This document shows positions 34,992-46,739 of a DNA stretch of 64,000 nt, in pieces. Origin of the DNA: Leucogyrophana mollusca (lineage: Eukaryota > Basidiomycota > Agaricomycetes > Boletales); the NCBI GenBank assembly GCA_021014945.1, contig MU266333.1, positions 1 through 64,000 of the forward strand, written 5' to 3'. Under the pieces are notes generated by a model. That model did no database searches. It was given only the letters and a program-made list of their open reading frames with translations, and had not been told where the DNA came from. Position numbers and translations under genes: made by a program. Position 1 is the stretch's first letter, and each line of letters opens with the position of its first letter.

Positions 34992-37176
34992 ATGGAAGCA
35001 CCGTCTGCGTCCGAGTCTTCGTCGTCTTCCGAGGCCCCGGAACGACCCCTGCCTTCCACTGCGTTCTATTCCGTTGAGTATCCAGGCTACGTAAAGCCCT
35101 CTTCCGTTCATTTGGCCGTCCGCAACCTCGGAGGCCAATCAAGTTTGGATACCGCATTCAAGAGGACGGCGGCAAAGAACGATGCTCTCCTCGAACTAAA
35201 CCTCAGGCCGGGCAACCCATTTTCTCACCCAATTCCAGGCGATATTGTTGCAACGAACAACATACTACTAAAAGTTGTCAAGAGAAAACGAAGAAAGCCA
35301 ATTGACGACACTACCGGCGGAGAACAGGTCATTGGGGAGTATACAGCAGAGGCTGTTGGTGTCATTCCGAAGACCGCTCGGTTTCGCAGTGAGTCTTTGC
35401 CCTTCCTGGCAAAGTAAAGATGCGGGAATGTGATGTATGCGTCTCGAACAGGTATGGCAGATTATCAGTATCAACCTGACAAGAATGATCCTTTGGTGGA
35501 GCTACGCCTTGCAATGGATCGCATGGATGGTGAGTGTTTCTCGTTTGTAAATATGAATTCCTTAACTTATACGCGTCAGCTGATGCCATACGAAAGTATA
35601 CGATTCCAGAAGAGAAGGAGGACTATGCCATCCAGATTGGTAACCTCCCTCCAGAACTCGACCCCGCCCTCGCGGAGCAAAGTGGCCAGCAAAGACCTAC
35701 AACGCGCAGCAACCTCCGACTATTTCCTCCTCCCCTGTTCAGTCGTCAAGCCATCCCGCAGAACTACAAGTAATTGGTTCCCCTCCGTGAACTTGCGTCA
35801 TCTCACGCTCTGCCTTAGCTTCAAGGCCAATCCGGCTTCAATGGTCACGACTGCCGTCAATGAAGAGACTGGCGAAGAAAGAAAACGACTCATTAACAAG
35901 GGTCGATGGAAGGGGTTGGGCCCAGTTGCAATCGCGCACAGCGACCCAATAGTAGGTCTCTCCGCTAGCTCTGCCATTTAAACTGACAACCCCTCCACAG
36001 ATTCCTGAAGGACCCTCAGCTACGGCGCTCGAGGCCCAACCTCAGATGAATCAAGATCTCCTAAAGAGACTGCAAGAGGCATGTGGTCAGCCACACCCCC
36101 TTCTTCACGATTCTGATGCACTCTCCAGCTTCTAGAACAGCGCCCAATCTGGACTCGGGTTTCCCTGTATAACCAGTTCTCTCCCGCCGAGGCAAGAGAG
36201 ATTCACAAGTAAGGATTCAATATCACCCTTGGTGAACGTCCGGCCAACACAGACCGTCAGCTCGAAAGGGCTATTACCCCTAGTGTGCTATCTATTCCAG
36301 GACGGTCCTTGGAGGGACACTCTAGTCCGCTTCAGCTATGACCCGAGAAAAGATTCGGGCGCTCGCCTGTAGGTCCCTGCGATTTGGATGATTATTGCGA
36401 ATAACTGTCCTGACGTCGGGGCAGATATCAGCGAATATATTTCCGAAACGCGAATCATCCAATGGAACGACCATCAGTCATCGCGCGTCGACAGGAGGCT
36501 CGCACGAACGCCCTCAACTCCACGCGATCTGTAGAACAGGAGGAGGCACGAGAGGCGGATCGACGGTGCGTATCTGGCGTTGCGAGACGCATCTCAAACT
36601 GAGGCACTGGTTCTTGTGTCAGAAAATCGCATATCTTCGACGGAGTCACTATTACGAAGGAGACCGCGGCGTTCCAACTGTGTGATATCCACGATCCGAT
36701 GCTCAAGGAAATGATCGAGGAGGAAGATGACCTTCGGGAGGTCTGTGATGTGAGTGTCGTCATTCAATGATAGTCGGCGATGCCTATCCCTGAATGTTAT
36801 AGGAGCGCGATGGATGGTTCAGCGCCCATGCGTTTGAGAGAATAAAAAACGTTCTCCGGCATAAATTCTTCTCTCTGCTGGAAGGCTATGTCGCGACGCG
36901 AGAAGAATGTGAAGCACTTCTTGAACAAGAACCTGGAACGACCAGAAAGCAAAGCAGCCACCGCAAACAGCTCAAACCAGGGAAGCACAACATGGCGAAA
37001 GGCGCCATGCGTCCCGAAGATGCCGCGGTGAGCACTTTCGCTGGCTGTTGTCCTCCATACCAATTGACCCCTCCCGCACTAAGGCTGCGAGATTACGGGC
37101 GCAGCTCGACAAGAATGCCAAAATTCGTAGAGAGGGCATCGGGCGCACTTCTGAAAAGCCGGATCACCAAGAATAA
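34992..37176 (+). CDS. TFC1: TFIIIC subunit TFC1 / GTF3C5 (tau95)
   Basis: Subunit of the tauA module of TFIIIC, which binds the A box of tRNA genes and recruits RNA polymerase III. The N-terminal dimerisation part has the family hallmarks YSVEYPGYVKP, LELNLRPGNPFSHPIPGD and NNILLKVVKRKRRK. The middle reads KTARFRGMADYQYQP, and the DNA-binding region includes LEQRPIWTRVSLYNQFSPAE and the Phe-rich YLFQDGPWRDTLVRFSYDPR. The C-terminus has FDGVTITKETAAFQLCDIHD, DGWFS and a basic tail ending EKPDHQE. About nine short introns, all frame-consistent where checked. The start is the ATG at 34992; residues 6-15 are a Ser run. Convergent with eL29. Confidence 0.92.
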
Positions 37177-37326
37177 AATGCTTCTGTTGCGTGCGAGTTA
37201 TGAATTTTATGACCCTAAGCCATAATGCATAGTCATGGTAGGTGATACATAGGGTGCCGAGCGTGAAGTCTAGCTCTGATACTGGCCTCCTAACCAGGCT
37301 GAGCGGGGTGCGATCGCGGATGGTGA

Positions 37327-37735
37327 TCATGATGTTGCTTTTTGTTCTGCCCGTGCTTTTCGCTGTATTGGGGGCTTAGCATCCGCGGGTCAACAGTGCA
37401 CGGATTACATACCGATCCATTCAATGCGTGCAGAGCATTTTTACGGTACTAAAATGCAAGTCCAGGTTAGCTACTGACATTGAGAATCCAGCTCCGTCAA
37501 ACGGTGATACCTTGGCGTCAACCTACAAGAGAACACGGGACATTAAGCGCTTTGATAAAGATCACAAAGGTAGACCACATACACCCCTCATCGACCGATG
37601 GCGGAAGCTCTTGGGCTTCTTGATGCCATTACGGTGAGCCTTCTTGTTCTGGTTGTGGTTGGTATGGCTTCAAGATGCGTCAGGACGTCAGGCAGTACAG
37701 AAGGGGAGGAGGACACACTTCTTTGACTTGGCCAT
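37327..37735 (-). CDS. RPL29: 60S ribosomal protein eL29
   Basis: Small basic protein of the large ribosomal subunit. Five exons (37719-37735, 37583-37667, 37511-37522, 37413-37448, 37327-37362) splice to 61 residues. It begins MAKSKNHTNHNQNKKAHRNG, continues IKKPKSFRHRSMRGVDAK and ends GSRKARAEQKATS, an unmistakable eL29. Exon 1 has only 17 bases and exon 3 only 12 (encoding VDAK). All four introns have GT-AG ends, and the total is exactly 62 codons with the stop. The gene is easily missed because no exon is longer than 85 bases. Convergent with TFC1 and divergent from LEU1. Confidence 0.95.
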
Positions 37736-38422
37736 GGCGTCGACTTGGGGGCTTGAGGATGCTTACAGCCGTAGTGGCGCTGATTGTGTATATGGGTCGC
37801 TGTGGCTGAAGAACTGTGCAGTTGATAAGGATTGAGTCCGGCATCTTCCGGTTCTCTTTTTCTGGTCGACAACGTTGGTATCGATGGTATGTACTTGAAT
37901 TACTTGCCCAATGCTCGTCCCCCAACCAGCTTTCTCCGTGGTGCGCACCCCGCCATTGAATGAAGATGTAGCCCACCCTCGCATTTTGTTGGAGGCCGAG
38001 CGATCAGGCAGAGAAGATGCAATCAGGTGGTTCTCTATATCGACTTACTGTATGAAATAGAGGAAGCCCCAATTGCAGCTGCGGCACACATGCATCAACA
38101 GGATATGTAAACATCGGAATCTCGAGAACGTGTATACTTGATGTACATGACAGAAGATGCCCTGGGGTTGCTCAGCCAGTCTACCTTTCTCTGTGGAGAT
38201 TTCCCCGGAGCCAACCCTGACCTAAATTCGGGTGGATACTCCATATATGTAGCGAGTCGGTCCGATTGGAGTCGGCCGAAGTGGGTTCGGCCGAGCATGT
38301 CTCCAATCCGAAAACTATTTCCGATCTTACTCGGGATCGTTATAAGGCTTTGGGCAGCAGAGAGAGGTGTCCCATCCCATTCTATCTCCCCCTTATCGTT
38401 CTCTCATCCCCTAGTTATCACT
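37736..38422. other. Divergent promoter region of eL29 and LEU1
   Basis: No gene recognised. It must hold the promoters of both flanking genes. A short direct repeat (gtcggccgaagtgggttcggccgagc, about 38272-38298) contains two cggccga blocks in the LEU1-proximal part. Its meaning is unknown. Confidence 0.4.
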
Positions 38423-41126
38423 ATGCCTGCGCCCGTTTCTGGTCCACGTACTTTGTACGATAAAATCTGGGACGATCACGTTGTGTAAGTCTCCTAGTCG
38501 CATATTGATCTCCGGCTGTGATCTGATTGGCGTGCAGGGAGGTCAAGGAGGACGGATTGGCCCTCATATACATTGATCGGTACGTATTGATTCAGTTCGG
38601 CGGCGAGTTGAAAAGGCTGAATGACTGGACAGTCATCTCATTCATGAAGTTACAACCCCGCAAGCGTTCGAGGGATTGTGAGTGATCCCATCCCGGAGCG
38701 CATGCTCGTGTGCTGATCTTACATGCAGGAGGAACGCCGGCCGCGCAGTTCGGCGGCCTGACTGCACTTTGGCCACTTTGGACCACAATATACCGTAAGA
38801 TATGGAATATATGTGAATTTAAGCTGTCCTCATGCGGGTCTCAGCACCGTACCACGCAAGAACTTCAAATCGGTGGACACATTCGTAGCCGAGCCAGACT
38901 CGCGCGCGCAGTGCATGGCAATGGAAGAGAATGTAAAAGAGTTCGGGTTGACCTATTTCGGTCTGAGTGATAGACGTCAAGGTACGGACAGAAGGTCGTA
39001 CCTTTTTGCCCTTTTATTCAACCTCGCTCAGGAATCGTGCACATCATTGGTCCCGAGCAAGGATTCACGGTATGTGTGGACATTGCACAAAACTGGTCCC
39101 TCATTAATATCCGCGCGATAGCTTCCGGGAATCACTTGCGTTTGCGGCGATTCGCATACCTCTAGTACGTCAAAGTACGACGCGACCAATGTGGAGTATT
39201 GCTAACCTTGTTGTCGGATAGCGCATGGTGCCTTCGGTTCCCTTGCTTTCGGTATCGGAACGTCAGAGGTCGAACACGTTCTCGCGACCCAGACCTTGAT
39301 GCAGAAGAAGGGGAAGAACATGCGCATCACCGTCGACGGAGAGCTTGCCGAAGGGGTGAACTCCAAGGACGTTATTTTGCACATTATCGGGGTCATCGGA
39401 ACTGCAGGAGGAACTGGCTGCGTGATCGAGTACGCCGGCTCCGTATTTCGCGGCTTCAGCATGGAGGCCCGCATGAGCGTGTGCAACATGAGCATCGAGG
39501 GCGGTGCACGTGCAGGAATGGTCGCTCCCGATGAAATCACATTCGAATACCTTCGCAATCGTCCGCTGGCGCCCAAAGGGGAAGCTTGGGATCGCGCTGA
39601 AGCCTACTGGCGGACCCTCAAGAGCGACGAAGGCGCGAAATTCGACATTGAGGTTAACATCAGGGCAGAAGATATACCTCCTACCGTCACGTGGGGCACC
39701 TCACCTCAGGATGTTGTCGCCATCACTGGCTCGGTTCCCGACCCCGCGACAATGACCGACCCCGGCAAGCGCGCCTCTGCCGAACGCTCTCTGGCTTATA
39801 TGGGCCTCAAACCCAATACCCCTATGCAAGACATTCCGCTTGACAAGGTCTTCATCGGGTCTTGCACGAACAGCCGCATCGAAGATCTTCGCTCCGCTGC
39901 GAGAGTCGTTTTAGCGGCCGGCCCGGATGCCAAGGTGGCACCGAACGTGCATGCCATGGTCGTTCCCGGATCCGGTCTAGTCAAGCAGCACGCAGAAGTT
40001 GAGGGTCTTGACGTCGTGTTCAAGCGTGCAGGGTTTGACTGGCGAGAGGCTGGTTGTTCCATGTGCCTGGGCATGAACCCCGACCAGCTCGCTCCGGGAG
40101 AACGGTGTGCGAGTACCAGTAACCGCAACTTTGAGGGTCGCCAAGGCGCTGGTGGTCGTACACACTTAGTCAGCCCTGCTATGGCTGCTGCTGCTGCCAT
40201 GACAGGCAAATTGGCGGACGTTCGCAAGTTCTTAGGGGCTGATGCTGAAGCGAAGATTGCCTCCGGGCCCAAGCTCAAGTTGGCAAGCGCTTTTGACTTC
40301 CTAACAGACCCTGTTTTGCCCTCCCCCGAGCCCCAGCTCCTTACCCAGGCCGAAGGTACCACTTCCACACCACTCCCCCCTGCTTCTGCACCTTCAGGTG
40401 TTGCCAAGTTCGTCATCGTCAAAGGCATCGCTGCGCCGTTGCATATGGAGAACGTTGACACAGATATGATCATTCCCAAGCAATTCTTGAAAACTCTCAA
40501 GCGGACCGGCCTGGCCAACGCTTTGTTCTTTGCCATCCGTTTCGACCCCAAGACTGGAGAGAAGACCGATTTCATCCTTAACCGCGCACCATACGACCAA
40601 TCAAAGATCCTCGTGTGCACCGGGAAGAACTTTGGTTGCGGCAGTTCTCGAGAACACGCTGCATGGAGCTTGTATGTAACTTCCCCTATCTTTTCTAACG
40701 TCCCTCATATCGATGCGGTCTCCTAGGAACGATTTTGGTATTCGATGCGTTATCGCGCCTAGCTTCGCCGAGATCTTCCGTAACAACTCGATGCAGAACG
40801 GCATGTTACCTCTTCCCCTCCCCGTCGAAGACTGCAAGGCCTTGGCCGCGGACGCTGAGGAAGGCGCGGAAATTGAAGTTGACCTGGAGAAGCAGGAAGT
40901 GAGGCGGTCGAATGGGAAGCCAGCGATTCCCTTTACGGTCGATCCGTTTAGACGGCACTGCCTTCTGAATGGCCTGGACGACATTGCTCTGACCCTGCAG
41001 AAGGAGGAGTCAATCTCGACCTTTGAGGTGAGGAGGAGCGCAGTCTGGCCCTGGTTGGACGGATTTGGGTACAAGGGTAAAATCCCTATGGCTCCTGCGA
41101 AAAAAGAGAAGAAGGTTGAATGGTGA
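38423..41126 (+). CDS. LEU1: 3-isopropylmalate dehydratase
   Basis: Aconitase-family enzyme that isomerises 2- to 3-isopropylmalate in leucine synthesis. Fungal LEU1 fuses the large and small subunits, as seen here. It begins [20 protein letters not shown], then [49 protein letters not shown]. The 4Fe-4S cysteines appear as GDSH context, FIGSCTNSR and [12 protein letters not shown]. The small-subunit swivel domain has [37 protein letters not shown] and [17 protein letters not shown]. At least eight introns, concentrated in the first 800 bases, plus one after AWSL near 40672. The gene is intact and ends at VEW. Confidence 0.96.
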
Positions 41127-41364
41127 ATATATTTGTATCGTTGAATTATGCATGTACGAATATCAGCCTGTTGTATTTGCGTCCACGGGAGGTATTCTTG
41201 TGTCGTTGGTGACGGTGGCTTGGCTGCCTGATTGATCCCGAAAAGACCTTGTGGCACTGTGGCTCGCAGCCTTGTCCTGGCACTTCGTTAGTACGTTTTT
41301 TCGATTTTATCCGCCATATTATTCCGAGTCTGCTTTGAAGTTCCCATCATTCATTATCACGACC

Positions 41365-43110
41365 ATGCCTTCAGCAACCATGCCCGCCTCAAAGACTCGC
41401 GAAACCAATCCCCTCAAACCAATCACAAAGCCCCCTCATTTGCGCCAGAGCCAGATGGCACCTCAGTCGCAGACAGAGCTCAAGGAACAGCCCTGGAAGC
41501 GGCCCACACCAGTCACAAAGCAGCCGTCGCAGCAGCAGGTCTACACCAAGAAGATGCCGCACCGCTCCAGCAAACCCATCATAAACTGGTTCCAGCGCAA
41601 GCTCGCAGGAACGAGGAGAATCACGGACGGTTCACCTGGGCTCATCGCGGGCGTAGAGAAGAGCTCCAGCCGCAGTAAGAGCCGTCTTAGTGGGGTGGCT
41701 GCATCGAACTCGAGGTCGAACAGTCGTTCTGTTTCCTCGCCGGCACCAGGCTCGTCTCAACGTACCGGGGCAAACGGCAGCCGTAATCATCATAGATTGG
41801 ATCCGTCCCTTGCATCGCAGCGACGGACTATCTCACTCAATGATGGAGGAGACACGGACCATGCACTCATACACTCAGAAGACGACACTGACGTGGATAC
41901 GTCGACCCATCGTTCATCACTAGCTCGCGACTCCATGTGGTCTCCGACGAGTGCCTTTGAAGCAGACGAAGATGCATCTCTACGTCCTATTCCCCCTAGC
42001 GCACCACCGTCACCTTCTGTCTCACATTCGTCTGCCTCCTATCTCTCCAATTCCCGGACGTTCAGGAGCATAGCCGCCAGTACGAAGCCCACAACGGTCT
42101 TGAGTATCGACCTCCCGCCTGCTGGAATAGGGCACATCGCTCAAGTTCCGACCACACAACAAACCCACCAGGCTCCCCCACGTTTCCCGCCCCATGTGCG
42201 ATCATCTAGCACTGGTACAGGGGGAGGACTAATAGGGAGCGGGGCATCCATCACATTTTCAGCTCTCCCGCCATCGCCTCAGTCATCTTCGCGACCATCG
42301 TCGTTTGCTAACCAGAATAGCCCTAATTCTCCCAGCCACTCGCATCAGCCGAGCGCCAACATGAACGGGCTCCAGGCCCCCCTATATACTGCCTACCACC
42401 CACGTAATAACCCCCGACCGTCGTCTCCTCCGATGGACAACGCCTCCGTTCTCACCCTCGCTTCGTCGGCATATGCGATTCCTGGTGCAAGGCAGACGAT
42501 GGGCTCCGTTGGGTCCACCGCCTTATCTGCGATGGGTGGTGGCGGCGGGGATTCAATCTCTCACCTTGGAAGCGTAGTGGGCGACGGAGAGGGAGAAAAC
42601 ACCAGTCAATTTATCCTGGGGGACGATGATCGACTTGACGCTGATGGCGAACGAGATGCTGGCGCCAGCTTGCGCGCATTGCGGCCGAGAAGCTCACGCA
42701 GAGGCAGCTGGGAGAGCGAAGTGAGCGGCTGGAGTGCAAGGATCCTTGGGAACGGCGCTGGGGTTAGCCTGAGGAGCAAGAGCCTGTGGACCAGCAATAG
42801 CATGAAGACGAGCGGGCCGCTCAGCTTGAATGATGGCGAGGACGAGGATGACGATGGCGATGGCGAGGTTGGGGATGGTGACGAGGAGGGAGATATGAAC
42901 ATGAAGTCGTCTCCGGAACGCCGAGTTGTGGATGACGTGGCAGCTCCTGATGGAGGCGGCGGAGATGATGGTTGGTCCAAAGGGGAATCGGTTGCGAATG
43001 AGACACCAAGTATATCTGCCGAGGAAGCCACGAGCACGGAGTCATCGGGGGCGATCCAGAGGGCCTTGGCCACCGAGCCGAAGACTGCTCTAGAGGAGGT
43101 TGGCGCATGA
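41365..43110 (+). CDS. Large disordered protein, family unknown
   Basis: Single-exon frame of about 580 residues from the ATG at 41365 (MPSATMPASKTRE). Almost all of it is Ser/Pro/Gly-rich and looks disordered, with an acidic run near the C-terminus (DGEDEDDDGDGEVG). The most ordered-looking parts are SSKPIINWFQRKLAGT near residue 75 and SWESEVSGWSARILGNGAG near residue 450. They may be short linear motifs or membrane-binding helices. The start lies 239 bases after the LEU1 stop on the same strand. No function can be assigned. Confidence 0.65.
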   Translation: MPSATMPASKTRETNPLKPITKPPHLRQSQMAPQSQTELKEQPWKRPTPVTKQPSQQQVYTKKMPHRSSKPIINWFQRKLAGTRRITDGSPGLIAGVEKSSSRSKSRLSGVAASNSRSNSRSVSSPAPGSSQRTGANGSRNHHRLDPSLASQRRTISLNDGGDTDHALIHSEDDTDVDTSTHRSSLARDSMWSPTSAFEADEDASLRPIPPSAPPSPSVSHSSASYLSNSRTFRSIAASTKPTTVLSIDLPPAGIGHIAQVPTTQQTHQAPPRFPPHVRSSSTGTGGGLIGSGASITFSALPPSPQSSSRPSSFANQNSPNSPSHSHQPSANMNGLQAPLYTAYHPRNNPRPSSPPMDNASVLTLASSAYAIPGARQTMGSVGSTALSAMGGGGGDSISHLGSVVGDGEGENTSQFILGDDDRLDADGERDAGASLRALRPRSSRRGSWESEVSGWSARILGNGAGVSLRSKSLWTSNSMKTSGPLSLNDGEDEDDDGDGEVGDGDEEGDMNMKSSPERRVVDDVAAPDGGGGDDGWSKGESVANETPSISAEEATSTESSGAIQRALATEPKTALEEVGA

Positions 43111-43761
43111 GCCTGCCTCAGCGCATGGAGCTACCCTAGGTCCAGAATCTACTATTACTGGGCGGTTTTTCTTTTAGTTTCTTTTTATTCGACCAAGCTT
43201 ACCCTTACTAGTATGAAGCAACTCACATTTCACGATCGTTGCACACTCTCCTTCGCATCCTGCTTGTTGCTCACAATATTACTGTAGTGCTATCGCATTA
43301 TTCCATATGTTTTTGTTACACTTGAAGTGGGTCGTGCCTGTTCGCATGTGTACTGTCTTTTTTGACACAATTGACATTTATGATTCATTTGACCCGCAGT
43401 TGAAAAGTTATACTCGGACTGTCTCGGATGCATGGCCCTTCGGCTCTCCCTGAATATTCTCTTCGTCTTACACACTCATTACGCAGCCTGGAGGTCAGCT
43501 GATATCGCGTCTGTCATTGTGCCGGTTCGTTCCTGACTCAAACGCTCAGAATTCACGCTGACCCGGGGATGACGGTTCGACCATCATGCGTTGGACCGCA
43601 TCAGCTGCACCCGTCCAGGTCGCGTGGTACAGGTTATGGGCTTCTATGATAGAAACATAGCAGGAGCTCATAAACACGGTCGAAAGCCTATAACAATACC
43701 CTTGATCTGTGGAGCTGTCGCTTTACTCCTCTGCCTCACTCATCTGTGGAACGCCGCGAGA
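43111..43761. other. Intergenic region before the GH125 gene
   Basis: No gene recognised. An open frame runs into the GH125 signal peptide from upstream, with an in-frame ATG at 43636. The signal peptide places the true start at 43762. Confidence 0.45.
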
Positions 43762-46194
43762 ATGAAGCTCGGCCTCAGATTTGGTAGCCTCACTGCCATT
43801 GTCTCGACAGTCTCATTGGCTGCTGTCGCTCAGGCGGACTGCCCGGACTACACTACTTATTCACAGGTCGGCAGTGACTCCGCTGACCTTCGCCAACGAA
43901 AGTACTGACAGCAGTGTTTGATCGCCCCAGTCACCCCAAGGGAATGCATCCACCGGTCCTCTGGGTTTGCCGTACATGCGACCTGACCCCGCATGTCGTA
44001 CATTCAATAGCACCATCGTCGAGGTAAGCAACCGTGTTTGTACAATCCAGTCCAGATATACAATAAGTGGTTATCACAGAAAGTCATCTCGGACATGACT
44101 ACGCGTCTCAAGGATCCCGACGTCGCGCGGCTGTTCGAGAACACTTTCCCTAACACCCTGGGTGGGTACTTTGCCTGTGGACGACGGTTTCTTGAACCTG
44201 ATGGTGACATCGTATAGATACCACCGTCAAGTACTATGACCAATCCAAGAACTTGGCGTTCATCATCACTGGCGTATGTTTGACCTTCCCCTCTTTTCTG
44301 ATTCCTTTGCTGACAGATCGCGACCATTAAAGGACATCACGTTTGTTTCATCACGTTCTGCACTTCAGAACTCCAACTAACGTCTATATTCCAGAGCCCA
44401 ATGGCTCCGCGACACTGGGAACCAGGTTCGTGGCAGCGGTTTTTGTACGAGTGGTTGCTTATGCATAGGATCCATTCGTCACATAGTTCGCTCACTATCG
44501 TTCCCTATTGTCTCTGGACAAAGATCTCGCTACCCTTGTTAAAGCAGTCATCAATAACGAGGCTCGCTATGTCACGCAATACCCCTACTGCGGCGCTTTC
44601 CAGCCTCCTCCCGAGAGCGGTTTGGCTCCTACTCACAATGATTGGGCTGACGGGGTCGTCGTGAACCCGTGAGTACCGCTTCTATGTTCGCGGCCTAATC
44701 CTGAATCCTCACCTTACATAGTCCCGTGAACAACCAGACCGTGTTCGAGTGCAAGGCAGGTTCGATCTTCTGGTACTATGTCCTAGCTGACTTGACTATG
44801 GGGTCACAGTACGAGATCGACTCCCTGTGCGGCTTCATCAAGTTGTCCGTTTCATACTACCAAGCGACGAAGGACACTTCAATGATGAACAACAACTGTA
44901 AGCCATCCATCTCCCTCCCCTTTACTAGCGAGCACTCATGCCCCTTCCGTAGGGTTATACGCTATTGACCAGATCTTCCGTGTCATCAACGAGCAGTCGC
45001 AGCCCTCGTTCGACGCCAACTTCAACTACGTCTCCTATTACAACTGGACGGGTACCCCGGGTGCCTCCTACTCCCCCGCCGTTGACAACTCTGGTAACGG
45101 CGAGCCCAAGGGGTACACGGGCATGGTTGGGACCCACCACAGGCCATCTGACGACCTGAGTGTCTTCGGTACGAACGCTTACCCTGCGTTAAATATGCGC
45201 TGGCGTTACTGATATACACCGTCTTGTAGCTTTCCTGACTCCTGCAAACGCTATGTTGAGTGTCGAACTGCAAAACCTGGCCACCATCCTGGATGACGCG
45301 AAGTTGGCTCCTAATGTGAGCGCCCAGGCCAAACAATGGAGTAAAACCATCGAAGAAGCGATCTGGAAGTACACGGTGAGCTGACCCTCTCCATTTGTTG
45401 TGGTGTTTCTGATAAGCGACGATTTCTAGGTTGTTGATAATATTTTCGCCTATGAGACCAATGGTGAGTGATACGTTTCTGTGAGTCGAGGACATTTCTG
45501 ACGACTTATATAGGTCTGGGATCTCGCTATGTGATGGATGATGCCAACGTTCCAGTGAGTTCGCTTATGCTTGCTGAAAAGATCGACTCTGACATGATAC
45601 ACAGTCCCTGCTCTCTCTGCCCTATCTTGGGTTCCTAAACAGAACACAACCCGCCTTTGTCGCGACGAAGAAGATGCTCATGTCCCGCCAGAACCCATAC
45701 TACGCCAAAGGCGCGAATTTCAGCGGCATTGGGTGCGTTTCTCTCGATGCATTTTGAATAACCCATTTCTGACAGTCTGGATGGCTCAGTGGACCCCACG
45801 TTGACGCATGGAACCCATGGTGAGTCTTTGGCTGTTTTTCTTCAGCGTGTTGCGTGGGCCCTAATATCGTCGGTCAGGCCCATGTCCCAGATCAGTAACG
45901 TCTTCAGTACCGACAACGACGCAGAGATCCTCAACTCCCTGTATACCATCGTCAATGTAAGTAGCCCTCCCTACAGATACCCCAATCCCGCCAGATACTG
46001 ATCCACCGCCCCAAAAGAACACCGACGGTCTCGGTCTCATCCACGAGTCCGTCAGCATTTACGACGAGTCGGACTACACGCGCCCTTGGTTCGCCTGGGC
46101 CAACAGTTACTTCGCGGAGATGCTTTTGGACCTGGCGCAGAGGAAGCCGCATCTTATCTTCAAAGACAACAAGCCGTACACTCCTGGAATGTAA
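43762..46194 (+). CDS. Secreted GH125 exo-alpha-1,6-mannosidase
   Basis: Glycoside hydrolase of family 125, which removes alpha-1,6-linked mannose. A signal peptide (MKLGLRFGSLTAIVSTVSLA, cleaved near AQA-DCP) directs secretion. After splicing more than ten short introns the family segments appear: LPYMRPDPACRTFNSTIVEK, GDITAQWLRDTGNQ, TQYPYCGAFQPPPESGLAPT, NDWADGVVVNP, DSLCGFIKLSVSYYQAT, GMVGTHHRPSDDLSVFAFLT, YETNGLGSRYVMDDANVPSL, DPYYAKG-like and WPMSQISNVFSTDNDAEIL. The WLRDT and HRPSDD segments belong to the active-site region. It probably trims fungal or environmental mannans. The stop follows YTPGM. Confidence 0.92.
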
Positions 46195-46739
46195 AGTTTT
46201 GCTGATGTCGAGCGCAAAAGCGAGGTCCATGTATACTGCTCGAACTTCTGTATACCTTGATGTGTATCCTAGTGAACATGGTACTCGGACTGCTGATCAC
46301 AAAGGAAGACCTGATAATTGTTTGTCGGAATGCGGTGTAGGTCCAAGGGGTATATATACCACGGGACAATTAGAGCAATTGTGAGTTTTGGTGCTCATGG
46401 AGGGTGCGCGGTGGTGAATTTTATTGGAGCGCTGACGACATCCGGGTATGGGTTCGACTTATCCTCGGAGATATTGAGGAATTGTGATGAACTCCATGGC
46501 GTATACTTGGGGTCTGAAGTTACTTGAACTTCTGCGGAGCTGAAGCAGGCGGCCCCTCCAAACTCACCAGCAATTATACCGAATAAATAATTATCAATAT
46601 TCGGGGCTTATACTTATCACCCGTGACGTACCCGAATCCCGATCATTGCAGTCCCCGCCGCCTCGCTTGCCAGAGCTTGGAGGTAGCCAACTACACAACC
46701 TGATACCGTTTGCGTGGATTTCTCCGGCCAGAACGCGAA
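46195..46739. other. Intergenic region, GH125 to AP-3 mu
   Basis: No gene or repeat recognised. It holds the GH125 3' end and the AP-3 mu promoter. Confidence 0.45.

Noticed and set aside
39796..40620. Long minus-strand open frame inside LEU1
   Set aside because: Antisense shadow of a strongly coding, biased exon with clear LEU1 identity on the plus strand.
43636..43761. Upstream in-frame ATG extending the GH125 protein
   Set aside because: It would bury the signal peptide beginning at 43762 in mid-protein; the later ATG is preferred.
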